Source: Bacteroidales bacterium (GTDB taxonomy: Bacteria; Bacteroidota; Bacteroidia; Bacteroidales; UBA7960). Taken from it: a DNA stretch of 36,702 nt. A program made the translations under genes and the position numbers. The notes below the pieces were generated by a model. The model was given only the letters and a program-made list of their open reading frames with translations. It was not told the origin of the DNA and searched no databases. The DNA lies in NCBI GenBank assembly GCA_019429365.1, contig JAHYJD010000026.1:1-36702 (forward strand), in the 5' to 3' direction. Of the stretch, positions 15,140 to 24,718 are shown one piece after another (position 1 is the stretch's first letter; each line of letters starts with the position of its first letter).

Positions 15140-15847
15140 ATGTTAAACCACATTTTACTGCAGGTTCAAATGGGCACCACTCAGGTAGCCGACACACTGG
15201 CGCTAACTCCCACGCCCTCGCACGAAACCATTACCATCTGGAGCCTTGCCCTCAAGGGAGGGATCGTTATGATACCCCTGGCCATTTTGTCTGTGGTGGC
15301 TATTTATATTTTTATCGAACGTTACCTGGCTATCAACCGGGCGTCGCAAGAAGAAACAAATTTCATGAATAATATCCGCGATTTTATTCATGATGGCCGT
15401 ATAGATTCAGCCAAGTCGCTCTGCAAAAACAACCAGTCGCCCATTGCACGAATGATTGCCAAAGGCCTGGTGCGCATTGGCCGTCCGCTCAACGACATTA
15501 ATGCCGCCATAGAAAATGTGGGTAAACTGGAGATTTCCAAACTGGAAAAGAATATTGCCGTACTGGCAACGGTTTCTGGAGCAGCCCCCATGCTGGGCTT
15601 CCTTGGTACGGTTATTGGCATGATACGGGCATTTTACAATATGTCAATGGCAGGAAACAATATTGATATCAGCCTGCTGGCAGGGGGTATTTACGAAGCC
15701 ATGGTCACCACTGTAACCGGCCTTACGGTTGGTATTATAGGATATATTTGCTACAACGTTTTGGTTGCTCGTATCGAAAAGGTGGTGTTTATGCTCGAAG
15801 CCCGCGCCACTGAGTTTATGGATCTTTTGCACGAACCAGCCTCCTAA
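15140..15847 (+). CDS. exbB: ExbB/TolQ-type proton channel subunit
   Basis: A 235-residue MotA/TolQ/ExbB protein. It has a first membrane helix at about residues 40-60 (GGIVMIPLAILSVVAIYIFI), a long cytoplasmic loop, and two further helices with the signature LGFLGTVIGMIRAF and the final helix around VTTVTGLTVGIIGYICYNVL. With ExbD it forms the proton-driven motor that energises TonB-dependent outer-membrane transport (or Tol-Pal). It lies 11 bases before exbD and begins a four-gene operon. Confidence 0.92.
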   Translation: MLNHILLQVQMGTTQVADTLALTPTPSHETITIWSLALKGGIVMIPLAILSVVAIYIFIERYLAINRASQEETNFMNNIRDFIHDGRIDSAKSLCKNNQSPIARMIAKGLVRIGRPLNDINAAIENVGKLEISKLEKNIAVLATVSGAAPMLGFLGTVIGMIRAFYNMSMAGNNIDISLLAGGIYEAMVTTVTGLTVGIIGYICYNVLVARIEKVVFMLEARATEFMDLLHEPAS

Positions 15848-15858
15848 AGCTTATTGCT

Positions 15859-16272
15859 ATGGCCATAAAAATGCGAAATACACGCAGCCTCCAGTTCAAC
15901 ATGGCTTCCATGTCTGACCTGGTGTTCCTGTTGCTGATCTTTTTCATGCTTACTTCTACGCTCGTTGCACCCAACGCCATCAAGTTGTTGTTGCCCTCTA
16001 GCGATAGCCGTACCATGGCGAAGCAAACAGTCACAGTTTATCTCAACGACGAATTTCAAATGTTTCTGGAAGAGACACCAGTTGACACTGATGGCCTTCA
16101 TTCGGGGCTTCTGCAATACCTGGCCAACGAAGAGGAAGGTTCGGTGGTGCTCAGGGCCGATCAGACCGTACCTGTGCAATATATTGTCAATGTGATTGAT
16201 GTGGTTAACAACATCAATAACATGAACCAGACCCGGCACAAAGTGATTCTTGCAACGCAACCTCAGCGATAA
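15859..16272 (+). CDS. exbD: ExbD/TolR-type motor subunit
   Basis: A 137-residue ExbD/TolR protein: a short cytoplasmic N-terminus, one membrane helix at about 20-38 with the conserved proton-path aspartate in MASMSDLVFLLLIFFML, then a periplasmic domain with LRADQTVPVQYIVNVID. It works with the ExbB encoded 11 bases upstream and the TonB-like protein that starts two bases after its stop. Confidence 0.92.
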   Translation: MAIKMRNTRSLQFNMASMSDLVFLLLIFFMLTSTLVAPNAIKLLLPSSDSRTMAKQTVTVYLNDEFQMFLEETPVDTDGLHSGLLQYLANEEEGSVVLRADQTVPVQYIVNVIDVVNNINNMNQTRHKVILATQPQR

Positions 16273-16273
16273 A

Positions 16274-17053
16274 ATGGACGAAATCACCAGAAAGGATAAT
16301 CAATGGGCGCTCATCGGCACGATCGTTTTTCATGTCGTGTTGCTGTTGCTTTTCCTTTTCTTAGGACTGAGGACCCCTCTTCCGCTTCCCGAAGAAGAGG
16401 GTGTGCTTGTTGCCCTGGGCTATACTAATCAGGGCACGGGAGATATGATTCCATTATCTGGTTCACCGCCTGTACCGACGCCAGCGCAACAGGTTCCGGT
16501 TCAGGAAGAGGTGGTTACCCAAAGTACGGAAGAGGCTGTTGCTATTCCGCAGACCGCACCAAGGCCCAGGCCTCAGCCGCCAACTCCCACCCAACAACAG
16601 CCCACTCAGCAGCCTCCGCCAGAAGAGCCTCGGCCAACAGTTGACCCCAGGGCGCTTTTCCCGGGCGCCGACGAACGCAGCACCACAAGTCAGTCGCAGG
16701 GCACCACCGGTCAGCCTGGCTCGCAAGGCAGCCCCACGGGTGCGCCAGGCGGCAGTGGCGATGGCATAGGGTCGGGCGGAATAAGCTACACCCTCACCGG
16801 CCGCCGGCCAAACCAGCTGCCAGTACCCACTTACGATTCACAGGCGCAGGGCAGGGTGGTAGTTTCCATCACCGTTGATCGCCAGGGAAGGGTTACCCGC
16901 GCTACGGCTGGTGCCCGGGGCACCACTACTACAGATCCTACCCTTTGGCGACTGGCAGAAGAAGCCGCACGCAGGGCGCGCTTCGACGTGCAGCTCGATG
17001 CACCCGAAGAACAGACAGGTACCATTACCTACAACTTTATCCGACAGAACTAA
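16274..17053 (+). CDS. TonB-family energy transducer
   Basis: A 259-residue protein with a cytoplasmic N-terminus, one membrane helix at about 12-32 (ALIGTIVFHVVLLLLFLFL), a periplasm-spanning region rich in Pro, Gln, Thr and Gly (about 60-175), and a TonB_C domain at the end (GRVVVSITVDRQGRVTRA, then WRLAEEAARRARFD). It should carry energy from ExbBD to outer-membrane receptors. The ATG at 16274, one base after the exbD stop codon, is preferred to an upstream in-frame ATG at 16250 inside exbD. The spacer changes from a Pro-rich to a Gly/Ser/Thr-rich segment, which is unusual but fits a flexible linker. Confidence 0.9.
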   Translation: MDEITRKDNQWALIGTIVFHVVLLLLFLFLGLRTPLPLPEEEGVLVALGYTNQGTGDMIPLSGSPPVPTPAQQVPVQEEVVTQSTEEAVAIPQTAPRPRPQPPTPTQQQPTQQPPPEEPRPTVDPRALFPGADERSTTSQSQGTTGQPGSQGSPTGAPGGSGDGIGSGGISYTLTGRRPNQLPVPTYDSQAQGRVVVSITVDRQGRVTRATAGARGTTTTDPTLWRLAEEAARRARFDVQLDAPEEQTGTITYNFIRQN

Positions 17054-17056
17054 ACA

Positions 17057-18355
17057 ATGAATTACCAGGAAACCTTGGAGTATCTGTTTAGCCAGTTACC
17101 CATGTTTCACCGCATTGGGCCTGCCGCATACAAAGCCAACCTCGATAATACCCTTGCGCTGAGTCAGCATCTGGGAAAGCCCGAAACAAAATTCCGCAGC
17201 ATTCACATAGCAGGCACCAATGGTAAAGGTTCTGTGGCCAATATGCTGGCATCGGTGCTGCAGCAGCAGGGCTATAAAACAGGGCTAGCCACTTCACCGC
17301 ACCTGAAAGACTTTCGCGAGCGCATTCGCATCAACGGTCAAATGATTCCTAAACGTGAGGTGGCCGCTTTTGTCAGTCAGCACAGGCATTTTTTCGAAAA
17401 ACTCAACCCTTCCTTTTTCGAGATCACCATTGCCCTCACTTTCGATTATTTTGCCCGGCAACAGGTCGATATTGCGGTGATAGAAACCGGGCTGGGAGGC
17501 CGGCTCGACTCAACCAACATTGTTTCTCCCGAGATCTGCATTATTACCAACATCGGCCTGGACCACATGAACCTGCTGGGCGACACCCTTCCGAAGATCG
17601 CCGCCGAAAAGGCGGGTATCATTAAAGAAGGTGTGCCGGTTGTCATTGGAAAATTCCAACCCGAAATTCATCATGTGTTTGAAGAAGTGGCAGCAGGAAA
17701 AAATGCACCGCTTTTGCTGGCCAAGGATTATTTTGAGCCCGCTTTAGCTGAAATAAAAGAATACCTTGGACAACCGCTGCAGCAGATTTCTTTTCAGAGC
17801 CCTTCCGGGGAAAGAAAAACCTTCGCCACCGACCTGATGGGTTCCTATCAGGAAGAGAACCTGGCAGCTGTTCTCACCACTGTTGCCCTGTTAAATAGGC
17901 AAGACAATATCAGTGTTTCAGATAATGCTTTGCGCGAAGGCCTCTGCCGGGTGCAGCAAAATACCGGGTTTAAAGGCCGCTGGTTTCAAATTGGGAAAAG
18001 GCCCCGAATCATTGTGGATACCGGGCACAATATGGATGGACTTCAACTGGTGATAAAACAGCTCAGTAAGCTGAATTTCGAAAAGTTGCATATCGTGCTG
18101 GGTATGGTCGACGATAAGGATATTTCAGGTGTTTTGTCGCTTTTCCCGCAAACAGCAAAATACTATTTCTGCAAGCCCAATGTTCCTCGTGGGCTTGATG
18201 TGCAAAAACTTGCTGCAAAGGCTCGTGAGCTTGGCCTTCATGGAGAACCTTATCCTTCAGTAAAGATGGCCTTGCAGGCTGCCAAAGGCAGGGCTGCGGC
18301 CCGCGACTTGATTTTTGTGGGGGGCAGCACCTTTGTGGTGGCCGAGGTGGTATAA
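17057..18355 (+). CDS. folC: Bifunctional folylpolyglutamate synthase/dihydrofolate synthase
   Basis: A 432-residue Mur-ligase-family protein with the FolC signature HIAGTNGKGSV (P-loop at residues 53-59), ITIALTFDYF, the GLGGRLDSTN loop and the C-terminal DTGHNMDGLQL. It adds glutamate to dihydropteroate and to folates in the cytoplasm. It starts three bases after the tonB stop, so it is translated from the exbB-exbD-tonB transcript; there is no functional link beyond sharing that operon. A terminator overlaps its stop codon. Confidence 0.95.
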   Translation: MNYQETLEYLFSQLPMFHRIGPAAYKANLDNTLALSQHLGKPETKFRSIHIAGTNGKGSVANMLASVLQQQGYKTGLATSPHLKDFRERIRINGQMIPKREVAAFVSQHRHFFEKLNPSFFEITIALTFDYFARQQVDIAVIETGLGGRLDSTNIVSPEICIITNIGLDHMNLLGDTLPKIAAEKAGIIKEGVPVVIGKFQPEIHHVFEEVAAGKNAPLLLAKDYFEPALAEIKEYLGQPLQQISFQSPSGERKTFATDLMGSYQEENLAAVLTTVALLNRQDNISVSDNALREGLCRVQQNTGFKGRWFQIGKRPRIIVDTGHNMDGLQLVIKQLSKLNFEKLHIVLGMVDDKDISGVLSLFPQTAKYYFCKPNVPRGLDVQKLAAKARELGLHGEPYPSVKMALQAAKGRAAARDLIFVGGSTFVVAEVV

Positions 18356-18384
18356 AAAAACCGGGTAGTGCCCGGTTTTTTTTT
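18354..18384. terminator. Bidirectional terminator between folC and the DUF4168-like gene
   Basis: A7, CCGGG, loop TAGTG, CCCGG, T9. The G/C stem is only five bases, but the A and T runs extend it, and two converging genes end on either side (18355 and 18386). Confidence 0.85.
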
Positions 18385-18385
18385 A

Positions 18386-18919
18386 CTAGTTATTTTGTTC
18401 CTGTTCTTCTCTTTCGCGCAGGCGTGCCTCTCGTGCAGCCTGCCGGGCTCTCTCGCGCAGCAATTCACGCACATGCCCCTGAAGTTCTGCGTCAGAACGG
18501 AACTCGCCCATGATCTCCTGGTAGTACTCAGTCGTCAGGCCCTTTTCCATCAGGGTAGCCTGAAGCATTGATTGCATGTCGCGCTGAACAGCAGTGATGG
18601 CTGGTGCAGCAATATTAAAGGCGGCAATTTCTTCTTCCGAAAAAAGACCTCCCTGAAGGGCACCCATCTCAGAGGCACGTGCAATCTGGTTGAAACGCTC
18701 CATCGTCAGACCATTTTCTATAATGGCGGCTTCAATACGCTCGTTGGTTTCGCGCTGAAGCACACTGAGCTCCTGGTTCACATCATAAAAATTGAGCAAG
18801 TCTTCATCTGAAAAGCGAAACTCCTTTTTGGGTTCTTCGGTTTCCTGCCCGTAGGTGAGGGCGGGGGCAGCCGCAATGATAAAGGCAAACAGCGTGGCTG
18901 CAAGAAAAGTCCTGGTCAT
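18386..18919 (-). CDS. Exported DUF4168-like protein
   Basis: A 177-residue secreted or periplasmic protein without lipobox. The ATG at 18919 begins a signal peptide (MTRTFLAATLFAFIIAAAPA, cut near LTYGQ); the ATG at 18949 would add ten residues. The mature part has two similar helical units, one around ERIEAAIIENGLTMERFNQI and one around MLQATLMEKGLTTEYYQEIM, each preceded by a Phe- or Ala-rich helix. This is the DUF4168 arrangement. It ends in a very basic/acidic helix (RERARQAAREARLREREEQE). Function unknown. A good promoter lies upstream and a terminator downstream, so it is monocistronic. Confidence 0.75.
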   Translation of the reverse strand: MTRTFLAATLFAFIIAAAPALTYGQETEEPKKEFRFSDEDLLNFYDVNQELSVLQRETNERIEAAIIENGLTMERFNQIARASEMGALQGGLFSEEEIAAFNIAAPAITAVQRDMQSMLQATLMEKGLTTEYYQEIMGEFRSDAELQGHVRELLRERARQAAREARLREREEQEQNN

Positions 18920-18981
18920 TTTGTTGGTTTTTGAATGAAAAAAAATCATCGGAAAATTGGGTTTTGGTTTAAAAAAGCAGA

Positions 18982-19010
18982 CAAAAATAAAAATAATTGG
19001 AAAAAATCAA
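18982..19010 (-). promoter_or_regulatory. Promoter of the DUF4168-like gene (TTG - 18 - TATTTTTG)
   Basis: On the minus strand, TTG at 19008-19010 and TATTTTTG at 18982-18989 are 18 bases apart. The leader to the ATG at 18919 would be about 55 bases. The 19020-19158 stretch up to the GH13 stop is AT-rich and shows no gene or clear terminator. Confidence 0.55.
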
Positions 19011-19158
19011 CCATTATTTTTTAGTTAATTGCAAATAACAAAATTTAGGCCGTTTTTTCATTTCAATAATATCGATTATCTGCGAACATACTTTATGTCA
19101 ATAGATTGCATAAATAAAACTAGTAATTTAAAAGTTGCTTCATGCCCATTTTTAATCA

Positions 19159-20880
19159 CTATTTTGAGGGTCTCAGGCAAATAACCAGATAGTTGTTTGA
19201 TTCGATATTTATGGTAATTCCATTTTCAATTAACTCCTCCTGGCTTAGCCTCCCCGGACTTTCCGATTCGGGTTGAATCATTTGGGTAACGTAATCCTGG
19301 TTGTCAGCCAGTTCGACGGTTTCGAAAAAATGTTTGGGAATTCTGATGGTAATGTTAAGGTTTTCAACCTGGCTGAAATTAGCCGCAATCATCCATATTT
19401 TTTCTTTGTTCCACCTTAAGTAACAAAAGATGCTATCCGGTTTGAATCCTGGTTTGTTTTGGTTGTACCATTGCAGGTCATAAAAATTGCCACTTGCAAT
19501 AATGGGGTCTTTGCAGAGTTTTATGAGTTGCTTGTAAGCCCGGCGCAATGATTTTTGCTCTGTCGACAGTTTTTCTTCAATGCATTTTCCGTTATTAAAC
19601 CACTGCTGAAAAGCGGGTACATGGAAATAATCGAAAATGGTAGTGCGGCCATCGTCGCCGCTGAACCCAGCCGCTCCTTCGGCAGGCTCTCCGAGCTCCT
19701 GCCCAAAGTAGACCATCAGTGGTCCCTGATGCAGGGTGGCTGCCACCGCCATGGCGGGAATCCCCGCCCGCGCATTGCCGGCAAATTGGCGGGAAGCAAT
19801 GCGTTGCTCATCATGGTTTTCGAGAAACCGCAGCTTCCGGGAATCCAAACCATCCAGGTCTTGCCAAACCCTGGTGATCGATGAAGCAGGCTTTCGCCCG
19901 GTCATTACTTCGCGTAAAGTATCATATAAGCCAACTTTGTCGTAAAGAAAGTCAAAGCCGCCGGTTTCCACGTAATCTTTGTAACCCCCTGGGTTGTAAA
20001 TTTCAGCAATGAAAATTACCTCAGGTAATTTATTTTTTACCTCTCCAATAGCCCATTGCCAGAATTCCACAGGTACCATTTCGGCCATGTCGCAGCGGAA
20101 GCCTTTCACGCCTTTTTGAGCCCAGAAAAGCAATATTTCGCCCATTTTTTGCCAGGTGTCGGGTATCGGGTCGAAATGTTTCCCGCCTCCGCCCTGGTAA
20201 TCCACCCCGTAATTAAGTTTAATGGTTTCGTACCAGTCGTTTATTGAGGGTGCGGCAGTGAACTGGTCATTGCCCGTTGCTTTTGCAGGCTCTTCCACGA
20301 ATTTCTCCAATGGGTTGTCTTTCACATAAGGCAGTTCATAAACCTCACGTGGCATCCGGAGCGCCTGCCCAGGCAGGTAATAAAAGTTGTTGTTTGGATG
20401 AAACCCCAATGTGGATTTGTCATTTTCTCCCAGTGATTTGATGCCTGGCGGGTTGTTGTCGGGCCGGTATTGCCGGGCCACATGGTTTGGCACAAAGTCG
20501 ATAATGGGAATCAGACCGGCACCATTGCAACGTTTCAGCAAGTCTTCAAACTCCTGCATTCTTTCATTTACATTTATGGCCAGGTCGGGACAGACATCAT
20601 AGTAATCCTTAATGGCATAGGGCGAGCCGGCCAGCCCCTTAACTATCAGGGGGTTGTCAGCAACAATGCCAAAGGCCGAATAATCGGTGCAGCTTGCATG
20701 TTCCAATACTCCTGTAAGCCAAAGGTGGGTGACGCCAAGGTTTTTTATTTCACCGAGAAAATGTGCATCAAGGTCGTTGAACTTCCCGCAGCCATTTTCG
20801 TCAATGCTGCCAAAGGGTTTTTTGCTAATGTTACGGTTGCCGGCAAGCCTGACAAGAAGCTGGTAAATTACTGGTTTCAT
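19159..20880 (-). CDS. Cytoplasmic GH13 alpha-amylase-family enzyme
   Basis: A 573-residue glycoside hydrolase family 13 protein with no signal peptide. The four conserved regions are present: DFVPNH (128-133), GFRCDMAEM with nucleophile Asp264, FIAEIY with acid/base Glu293, and ENHDEQR with Asp357. The last ~90 residues form a beta domain (CYLRWNKEKIWMIAANFS). It should cleave or transfer alpha-glucans or maltooligosaccharides inside the cell; the exact substrate is not readable. It starts 29 bases after the helicase gene and is probably the last gene of the tamL operon, an odd combination of functions. Confidence 0.88.
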   Translation of the reverse strand: MKPVIYQLLVRLAGNRNISKKPFGSIDENGCGKFNDLDAHFLGEIKNLGVTHLWLTGVLEHASCTDYSAFGIVADNPLIVKGLAGSPYAIKDYYDVCPDLAINVNERMQEFEDLLKRCNGAGLIPIIDFVPNHVARQYRPDNNPPGIKSLGENDKSTLGFHPNNNFYYLPGQALRMPREVYELPYVKDNPLEKFVEEPAKATGNDQFTAAPSINDWYETIKLNYGVDYQGGGGKHFDPIPDTWQKMGEILLFWAQKGVKGFRCDMAEMVPVEFWQWAIGEVKNKLPEVIFIAEIYNPGGYKDYVETGGFDFLYDKVGLYDTLREVMTGRKPASSITRVWQDLDGLDSRKLRFLENHDEQRIASRQFAGNARAGIPAMAVAATLHQGPLMVYFGQELGEPAEGAAGFSGDDGRTTIFDYFHVPAFQQWFNNGKCIEEKLSTEQKSLRRAYKQLIKLCKDPIIASGNFYDLQWYNQNKPGFKPDSIFCYLRWNKEKIWMIAANFSQVENLNITIRIPKHFFETVELADNQDYVTQMIQPESESPGRLSQEELIENGITINIESNNYLVICLRPSK

Positions 20881-20909
20881 TGGTAATGGTTTTTGACGGC
20901 TTTTGTTTT

Positions 20910-22334
20910 TTATTCAAAAAAATCATCAGTGAAATTTAAGAGAAATACCTTTTCGGTGGCCCGTGTCAGGGCGGTGTAAAGCCAGCGCAGGTATTCCGTG
21001 TCGGGTTCTTTGTTGGGGATATATCCCATTTCCACAAAAACGTTGGGCCACTGTCCGCCCTGGGCTTTGTGACAGGTAAGGGCGTAGGCAAACTTAACCT
21101 GCAAAGCGTTGAAATGGGGGTTGTTTTTTATGTGCGCCAGGCGGGTGCCCTTATTGGGAATGTCGGCATAATCGGCAGCCACTTCTTCAAAAAGCCTTTT
21201 GCTGTCATGGTTAGTCAGCGACGGACCTTCGGCACTCAAGGTGTCGAGCAATATTTTTACCTCCAAATCGGGCTCGTCGGGGTAATCGAGCATCCTTACG
21301 GTAACATCGGCAAAACGAAAACCGTACAATTCTTCCATGCGGCGTATCCTTTTCAGTTCTATTATGTCGCCGTTGGCAATAAATCCAGCATTACTATTTT
21401 CAGGTAGCCAGAAGTAGTTGTTTTTTACCACCATAAGCAGGTCGCCTGCACTTATTTCGTCTTCGCGAAAAAGCACCCGGTTTCGGATATGCTGGTTGAA
21501 AAGATTTGCCCGCTTATTGCTTCGGCAAACGATCAGTGTCTCTTCAATTTCACGGCCCATAAAGGCATTGTTTACTTCATCGGCGGCATCGGGGCCCTCG
21601 AGCCTTTTAAAATCGCCAAAGCCAGCGAGCTGTAGCTTTGGATAACCTTCTTCCTTGCTTAACAGCATTTGCCTGATCTGGGTGGCATTGCGCAGAATGC
21701 CGCTATCGCGCGCCTGTCGCACCACTTCCTTAAGCTCAAAGCTCCATAGCTTCAGATGGTAGCGCTGCTCGAGGAATTTCTCGCTCAGGGCAGGGCTTTC
21801 GGTAGTCATGACTGGGGGGAGCTGGGCTGTGTCGCCAATAAGTATCAACCGGCAGTTTACGCCATCGTTTACATACTGCATCAAGTCGTCGAGCAGGTTG
21901 GTGCCGCCAAAGAGCTCCGTCTGTTCACTGCGGTTGCCTCCGATCATGGAGGCCTCATCCACAATAAAAAAAGTGTTTTTGTGCTTATTTTGCTGAAGCA
22001 CAACGTTTACTGAGCCATCGGCCGAAGGCAGCAGGCGATAAATCTTTTTATGAATGGTAAAAGCCTGTCTGCCAGAATAGGAGGCCAGCACCTTGGCAGC
22101 CCTGCCCGTAGGTGCAAGCAATACCGAGTTGGCCCGCAAGGAGGGAAGTATCTTCACCAGGCTGCTTACTATGGTGGTTTTGCCCGTGCCGGCATAACCC
22201 TTCAGCACAAAAACGGAGGCTGGATTTCCGTCCCGGATAAACCTTCCCAACAGATCAATCAACTGGCTCTGGTCGCTGGTAGGCGTATAGGGAAACTCCC
22301 TGAGTATGGCTTTACTGATGGCTTCGTGGCTCAT
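20910..22334 (-). CDS. SF1 DNA helicase, RecD/Dda-like ATPase
   Basis: A 474-residue superfamily 1B helicase. Motif I is GYAGTGKTT (Lys52), motif Ia LLAPTGRAAK, motif II VDEASM (Asp126-Glu127), motif III LIGDTAQLPP, and motifs V/VI are in LTCHKAQGGQWPNVFVEMG and LYTALTRA. It is much shorter than RecD2 and lacks an N-terminal extension, so it resembles the small Dda/Pif1-like 5'-3' helicases that Bacteroidota carry as single genes. Likely role: unwinding DNA during repair or replication restart. It lies 10 bases after tamL and 29 bases before the GH13 gene. Confidence 0.88.
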   Translation of the reverse strand: MSHEAISKAILREFPYTPTSDQSQLIDLLGRFIRDGNPASVFVLKGYAGTGKTTIVSSLVKILPSLRANSVLLAPTGRAAKVLASYSGRQAFTIHKKIYRLLPSADGSVNVVLQQNKHKNTFFIVDEASMIGGNRSEQTELFGGTNLLDDLMQYVNDGVNCRLILIGDTAQLPPVMTTESPALSEKFLEQRYHLKLWSFELKEVVRQARDSGILRNATQIRQMLLSKEEGYPKLQLAGFGDFKRLEGPDAADEVNNAFMGREIEETLIVCRSNKRANLFNQHIRNRVLFREDEISAGDLLMVVKNNYFWLPENSNAGFIANGDIIELKRIRRMEELYGFRFADVTVRMLDYPDEPDLEVKILLDTLSAEGPSLTNHDSKRLFEEVAADYADIPNKGTRLAHIKNNPHFNALQVKFAYALTCHKAQGGQWPNVFVEMGYIPNKEPDTEYLRWLYTALTRATEKVFLLNFTDDFFE

Positions 22335-22344
22335 GAGAGGAAAA

Positions 22345-24696
22345 TCAGAAAGGATAACCGATGCCGAGGTTGAAATTCCATTTCCGGAAGCGGGGCCAGC
22401 TGCTTATCCAGCGCTGACCCGGCTCAAGCGAGGGGTCGTGTACCGGGAAAGCTGCATCGATACGAACCACGAAATAGTTGAAATCGAGGCGCAGACCAGC
22501 ACCGGCACCTATGGCAATCTCACGGTAAAAATCGGAAAAGGAAAATTCGCCGCCCGGAAACTGTGGGTTCTCATTTATAAACCAAACATTGCCTGCATCG
22601 GCAAAAATGGCGGCATGCCAAAACTGATAAATGGCGAAACGATGTTCGATGTTGGCCTCGAGTTTAATGTCGCCATAACGGTCGAAGCGCACTGCCAGGC
22701 TGTCGCTGTAAGCTCCCGGGCCAAGGGCATAAATGCGCCAGGCCCTAATGCTGTTGGCGCCTCCGGCATAGTAGCTTTTCACAAAAGGCATAACCGTGGA
22801 GTTGCCGTAAGGAATGCCCGCCCCGGCCATAAAACGCATGGCCAGGTTGTTGTTGCGTTCGAAAAATTTATAAAAGCGCAAATCCACATCGCCTTTCAGG
22901 TATTGCGCAAAGGGAATATTGAACAGGGTGTAGCTGCCATTCTCGTCGGTCGAGGCGTTCAGTCCCCTGCTGGCAAGTTGCATTAAGTTTCCGGCCGATT
23001 CGAAATTTCCACGGAAGTAAATAAAATCAATTTCACGACCCAGTTGCTGAGTGTTATATACATAAGAGTACTTGATCCCACCGGTTAAATGGTCGCGGTA
23101 GCGGCTTAATATCAGGGGATTGCCTTCGGGAATCCGGGACCTGAGTATTGAGTCGTTAAATACTTTTATAGAACTGATTTCCAGGGGGTAGAGGTAATGC
23201 CGTTTCCTGGGGTTCTCGCTCCATTCAAAGCCATAGTTTACATTGAGAATATAGCGGGTGTAGTCGGGTCTTTGCCTGTAATTGATACCGGTGAGAATGG
23301 TGCTCTGCGGCCTGGCGTTTTTCGAAAGACGCTCGATTGGAATGGGCAGCAGCAGTTTGGGGAAGTCGATGCTGGCTTCGGCACCCAGCTCGAGGGTGTT
23401 GAACAGAAGTCGGTTTATCACTTCGTTGCGCGAGGACTCCCCGGCGGCTTCCAGAGCGCCCTTCAGTCGGATGTTAAGCCGCTCGGCGCCTCCAAAGAAG
23501 TTGCGGTTGGTAAAGAGGAAGTTTCCGGCCACACCGAGATTACCTGAAGAGTTCAGGCCTTCGGCTTCAATTGTAAAGGCATTGGAAGGCGATCGCGCAA
23601 GTTGGATGCGGGCATCGAGGAAGCCAAGCGTGTCTGAAAGGATTCCTTGCGAGGGCTGGTTGTTTTCAGAGAACTGCAGGTTTATAAACCGGAAATTTCG
23701 CAATCCACTCAGATAATTATAAGTCAATTCAACATTGCGGCTGCGAAAGTATTGCCCGGGTTCAATGAGGATATTTTGTACCACTGCCCTGGGGCGAATG
23801 CTCATGGGCTCAGTGTGAAGGAATTGGTAAACAGGACCTTCTTCCTGTCTTCCGGGAACAAATCGTGTGGTGTCGAAAGGGCTTGCCCCGGTGCGAAAGG
23901 GCGAAAAATCGGGATAAATGAACACCTGGTCAATAAGATATCGCCGGTGTCTTCCGGTTGTGAGGCTGTCGGTGCTGCCTGCCCCGCTGATCTCCGGGTT
24001 GTTTATAAGCAGGTCGATATCCACCTGATGAGTGCCCAGGGTGCTGTCGACCTGGAAAAGGATGAAATCCCTGGAAAAACTGAAAAAGCCCAGGTTGCGC
24101 ATGTTTCGGCTTATGCGCTCCCTTTCCTGCTGTAAAAGATCAGCATCGTAGCGCTGGCCCAAAGTTATCATTGCATTGACCGTGTCGGGAAAAAAATAGG
24201 AGGCGAGGTGTGGATCGGTTATCTGGTATTGCAGGTTGCGAATGGTATAAGGGGTGTTTCCCGTTACCCTGTAATTGACGTTTGCACGGCGGCGGTTCAG
24301 GTCTACTTCCGGATCAACAGAGGCATTGAAGTAACCTTTGCTCTGCAAAAAAAGTTCAAACTGCTGCTTGCTGCTTTGCATCAGCACTGGGTCGAACAAA
24401 ACGGGCGGCTCGCCAATGGTGTTCTTCATCCAGCGTTTAATGCTGTTCTCGCGGCCTCTGTCGGCCAGCTGATACACATGCAGGTGAAACCGGTAAAATC
24501 CCAGAATGCGACGATTGGGTTTTTGCCTGATATAAGGCCGGAGTTGATCGCGTTTTATCTGAGCTTCTTCTATGGTGACCTGGTTTCGGTTTAGCAGGTA
24601 TTGTCCTTCTGGGATGCGCCGTGCCGGATTGCAGCCCGAGAGCAGCAAAATACCCGCCGAAAATAGAAAACAGATCTGAATAAGCCTTTTTGACAC
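22345..24696 (-). CDS. tamL: TamL: lipidated TamA/BamA-like outer-membrane assembly protein
   Basis: A 783-residue Omp85-family protein. The in-frame GTG at 24696 gives a clean lipoprotein signal (SKRLIQICFLFSAGILLLSGC, Cys22) and sits about 23 bases after a promoter; a TTG at 24714 is the alternative. POTRA-like repeats fill about 30-400 (for example FELFLQSKGYFNASVD and NVNYRVTGNTPYTI). The last ~380 residues form the Omp85 barrel, with YYAGGANSIRAWR (the conserved loop region) and a C-terminal phenylalanine (GIGYPF). Lipidation is the hallmark of TamL, the Bacteroidota form of TamA, thought to work with TamB in envelope assembly. No tamB is adjacent. It is the first gene of an operon with the helicase. 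Confidence 0.85.
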   Translation of the reverse strand: MSKRLIQICFLFSAGILLLSGCNPARRIPEGQYLLNRNQVTIEEAQIKRDQLRPYIRQKPNRRILGFYRFHLHVYQLADRGRENSIKRWMKNTIGEPPVLFDPVLMQSSKQQFELFLQSKGYFNASVDPEVDLNRRRANVNYRVTGNTPYTIRNLQYQITDPHLASYFFPDTVNAMITLGQRYDADLLQQERERISRNMRNLGFFSFSRDFILFQVDSTLGTHQVDIDLLINNPEISGAGSTDSLTTGRHRRYLIDQVFIYPDFSPFRTGASPFDTTRFVPGRQEEGPVYQFLHTEPMSIRPRAVVQNILIEPGQYFRSRNVELTYNYLSGLRNFRFINLQFSENNQPSQGILSDTLGFLDARIQLARSPSNAFTIEAEGLNSSGNLGVAGNFLFTNRNFFGGAERLNIRLKGALEAAGESSRNEVINRLLFNTLELGAEASIDFPKLLLPIPIERLSKNARPQSTILTGINYRQRPDYTRYILNVNYGFEWSENPRKRHYLYPLEISSIKVFNDSILRSRIPEGNPLILSRYRDHLTGGIKYSYVYNTQQLGREIDFIYFRGNFESAGNLMQLASRGLNASTDENGSYTLFNIPFAQYLKGDVDLRFYKFFERNNNLAMRFMAGAGIPYGNSTVMPFVKSYYAGGANSIRAWRIYALGPGAYSDSLAVRFDRYGDIKLEANIEHRFAIYQFWHAAIFADAGNVWFINENPQFPGGEFSFSDFYREIAIGAGAGLRLDFNYFVVRIDAAFPVHDPSLEPGQRWISSWPRFRKWNFNLGIGYPF

Positions 24697-24718
24697 GAAC
24701 CTCTGGTTTAACAAGAAA

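Noticed and set aside
15016-15372. 118-codon frame overlapping the start of exbB
   Set aside because: It runs through the exbB promoter and first helix in another frame.
22306-22986. 226-codon open frame on the plus strand at the end of tamL
   Set aside because: Antisense to the conserved Omp85 barrel end and overlapping the start of the helicase gene; no recognisable features.
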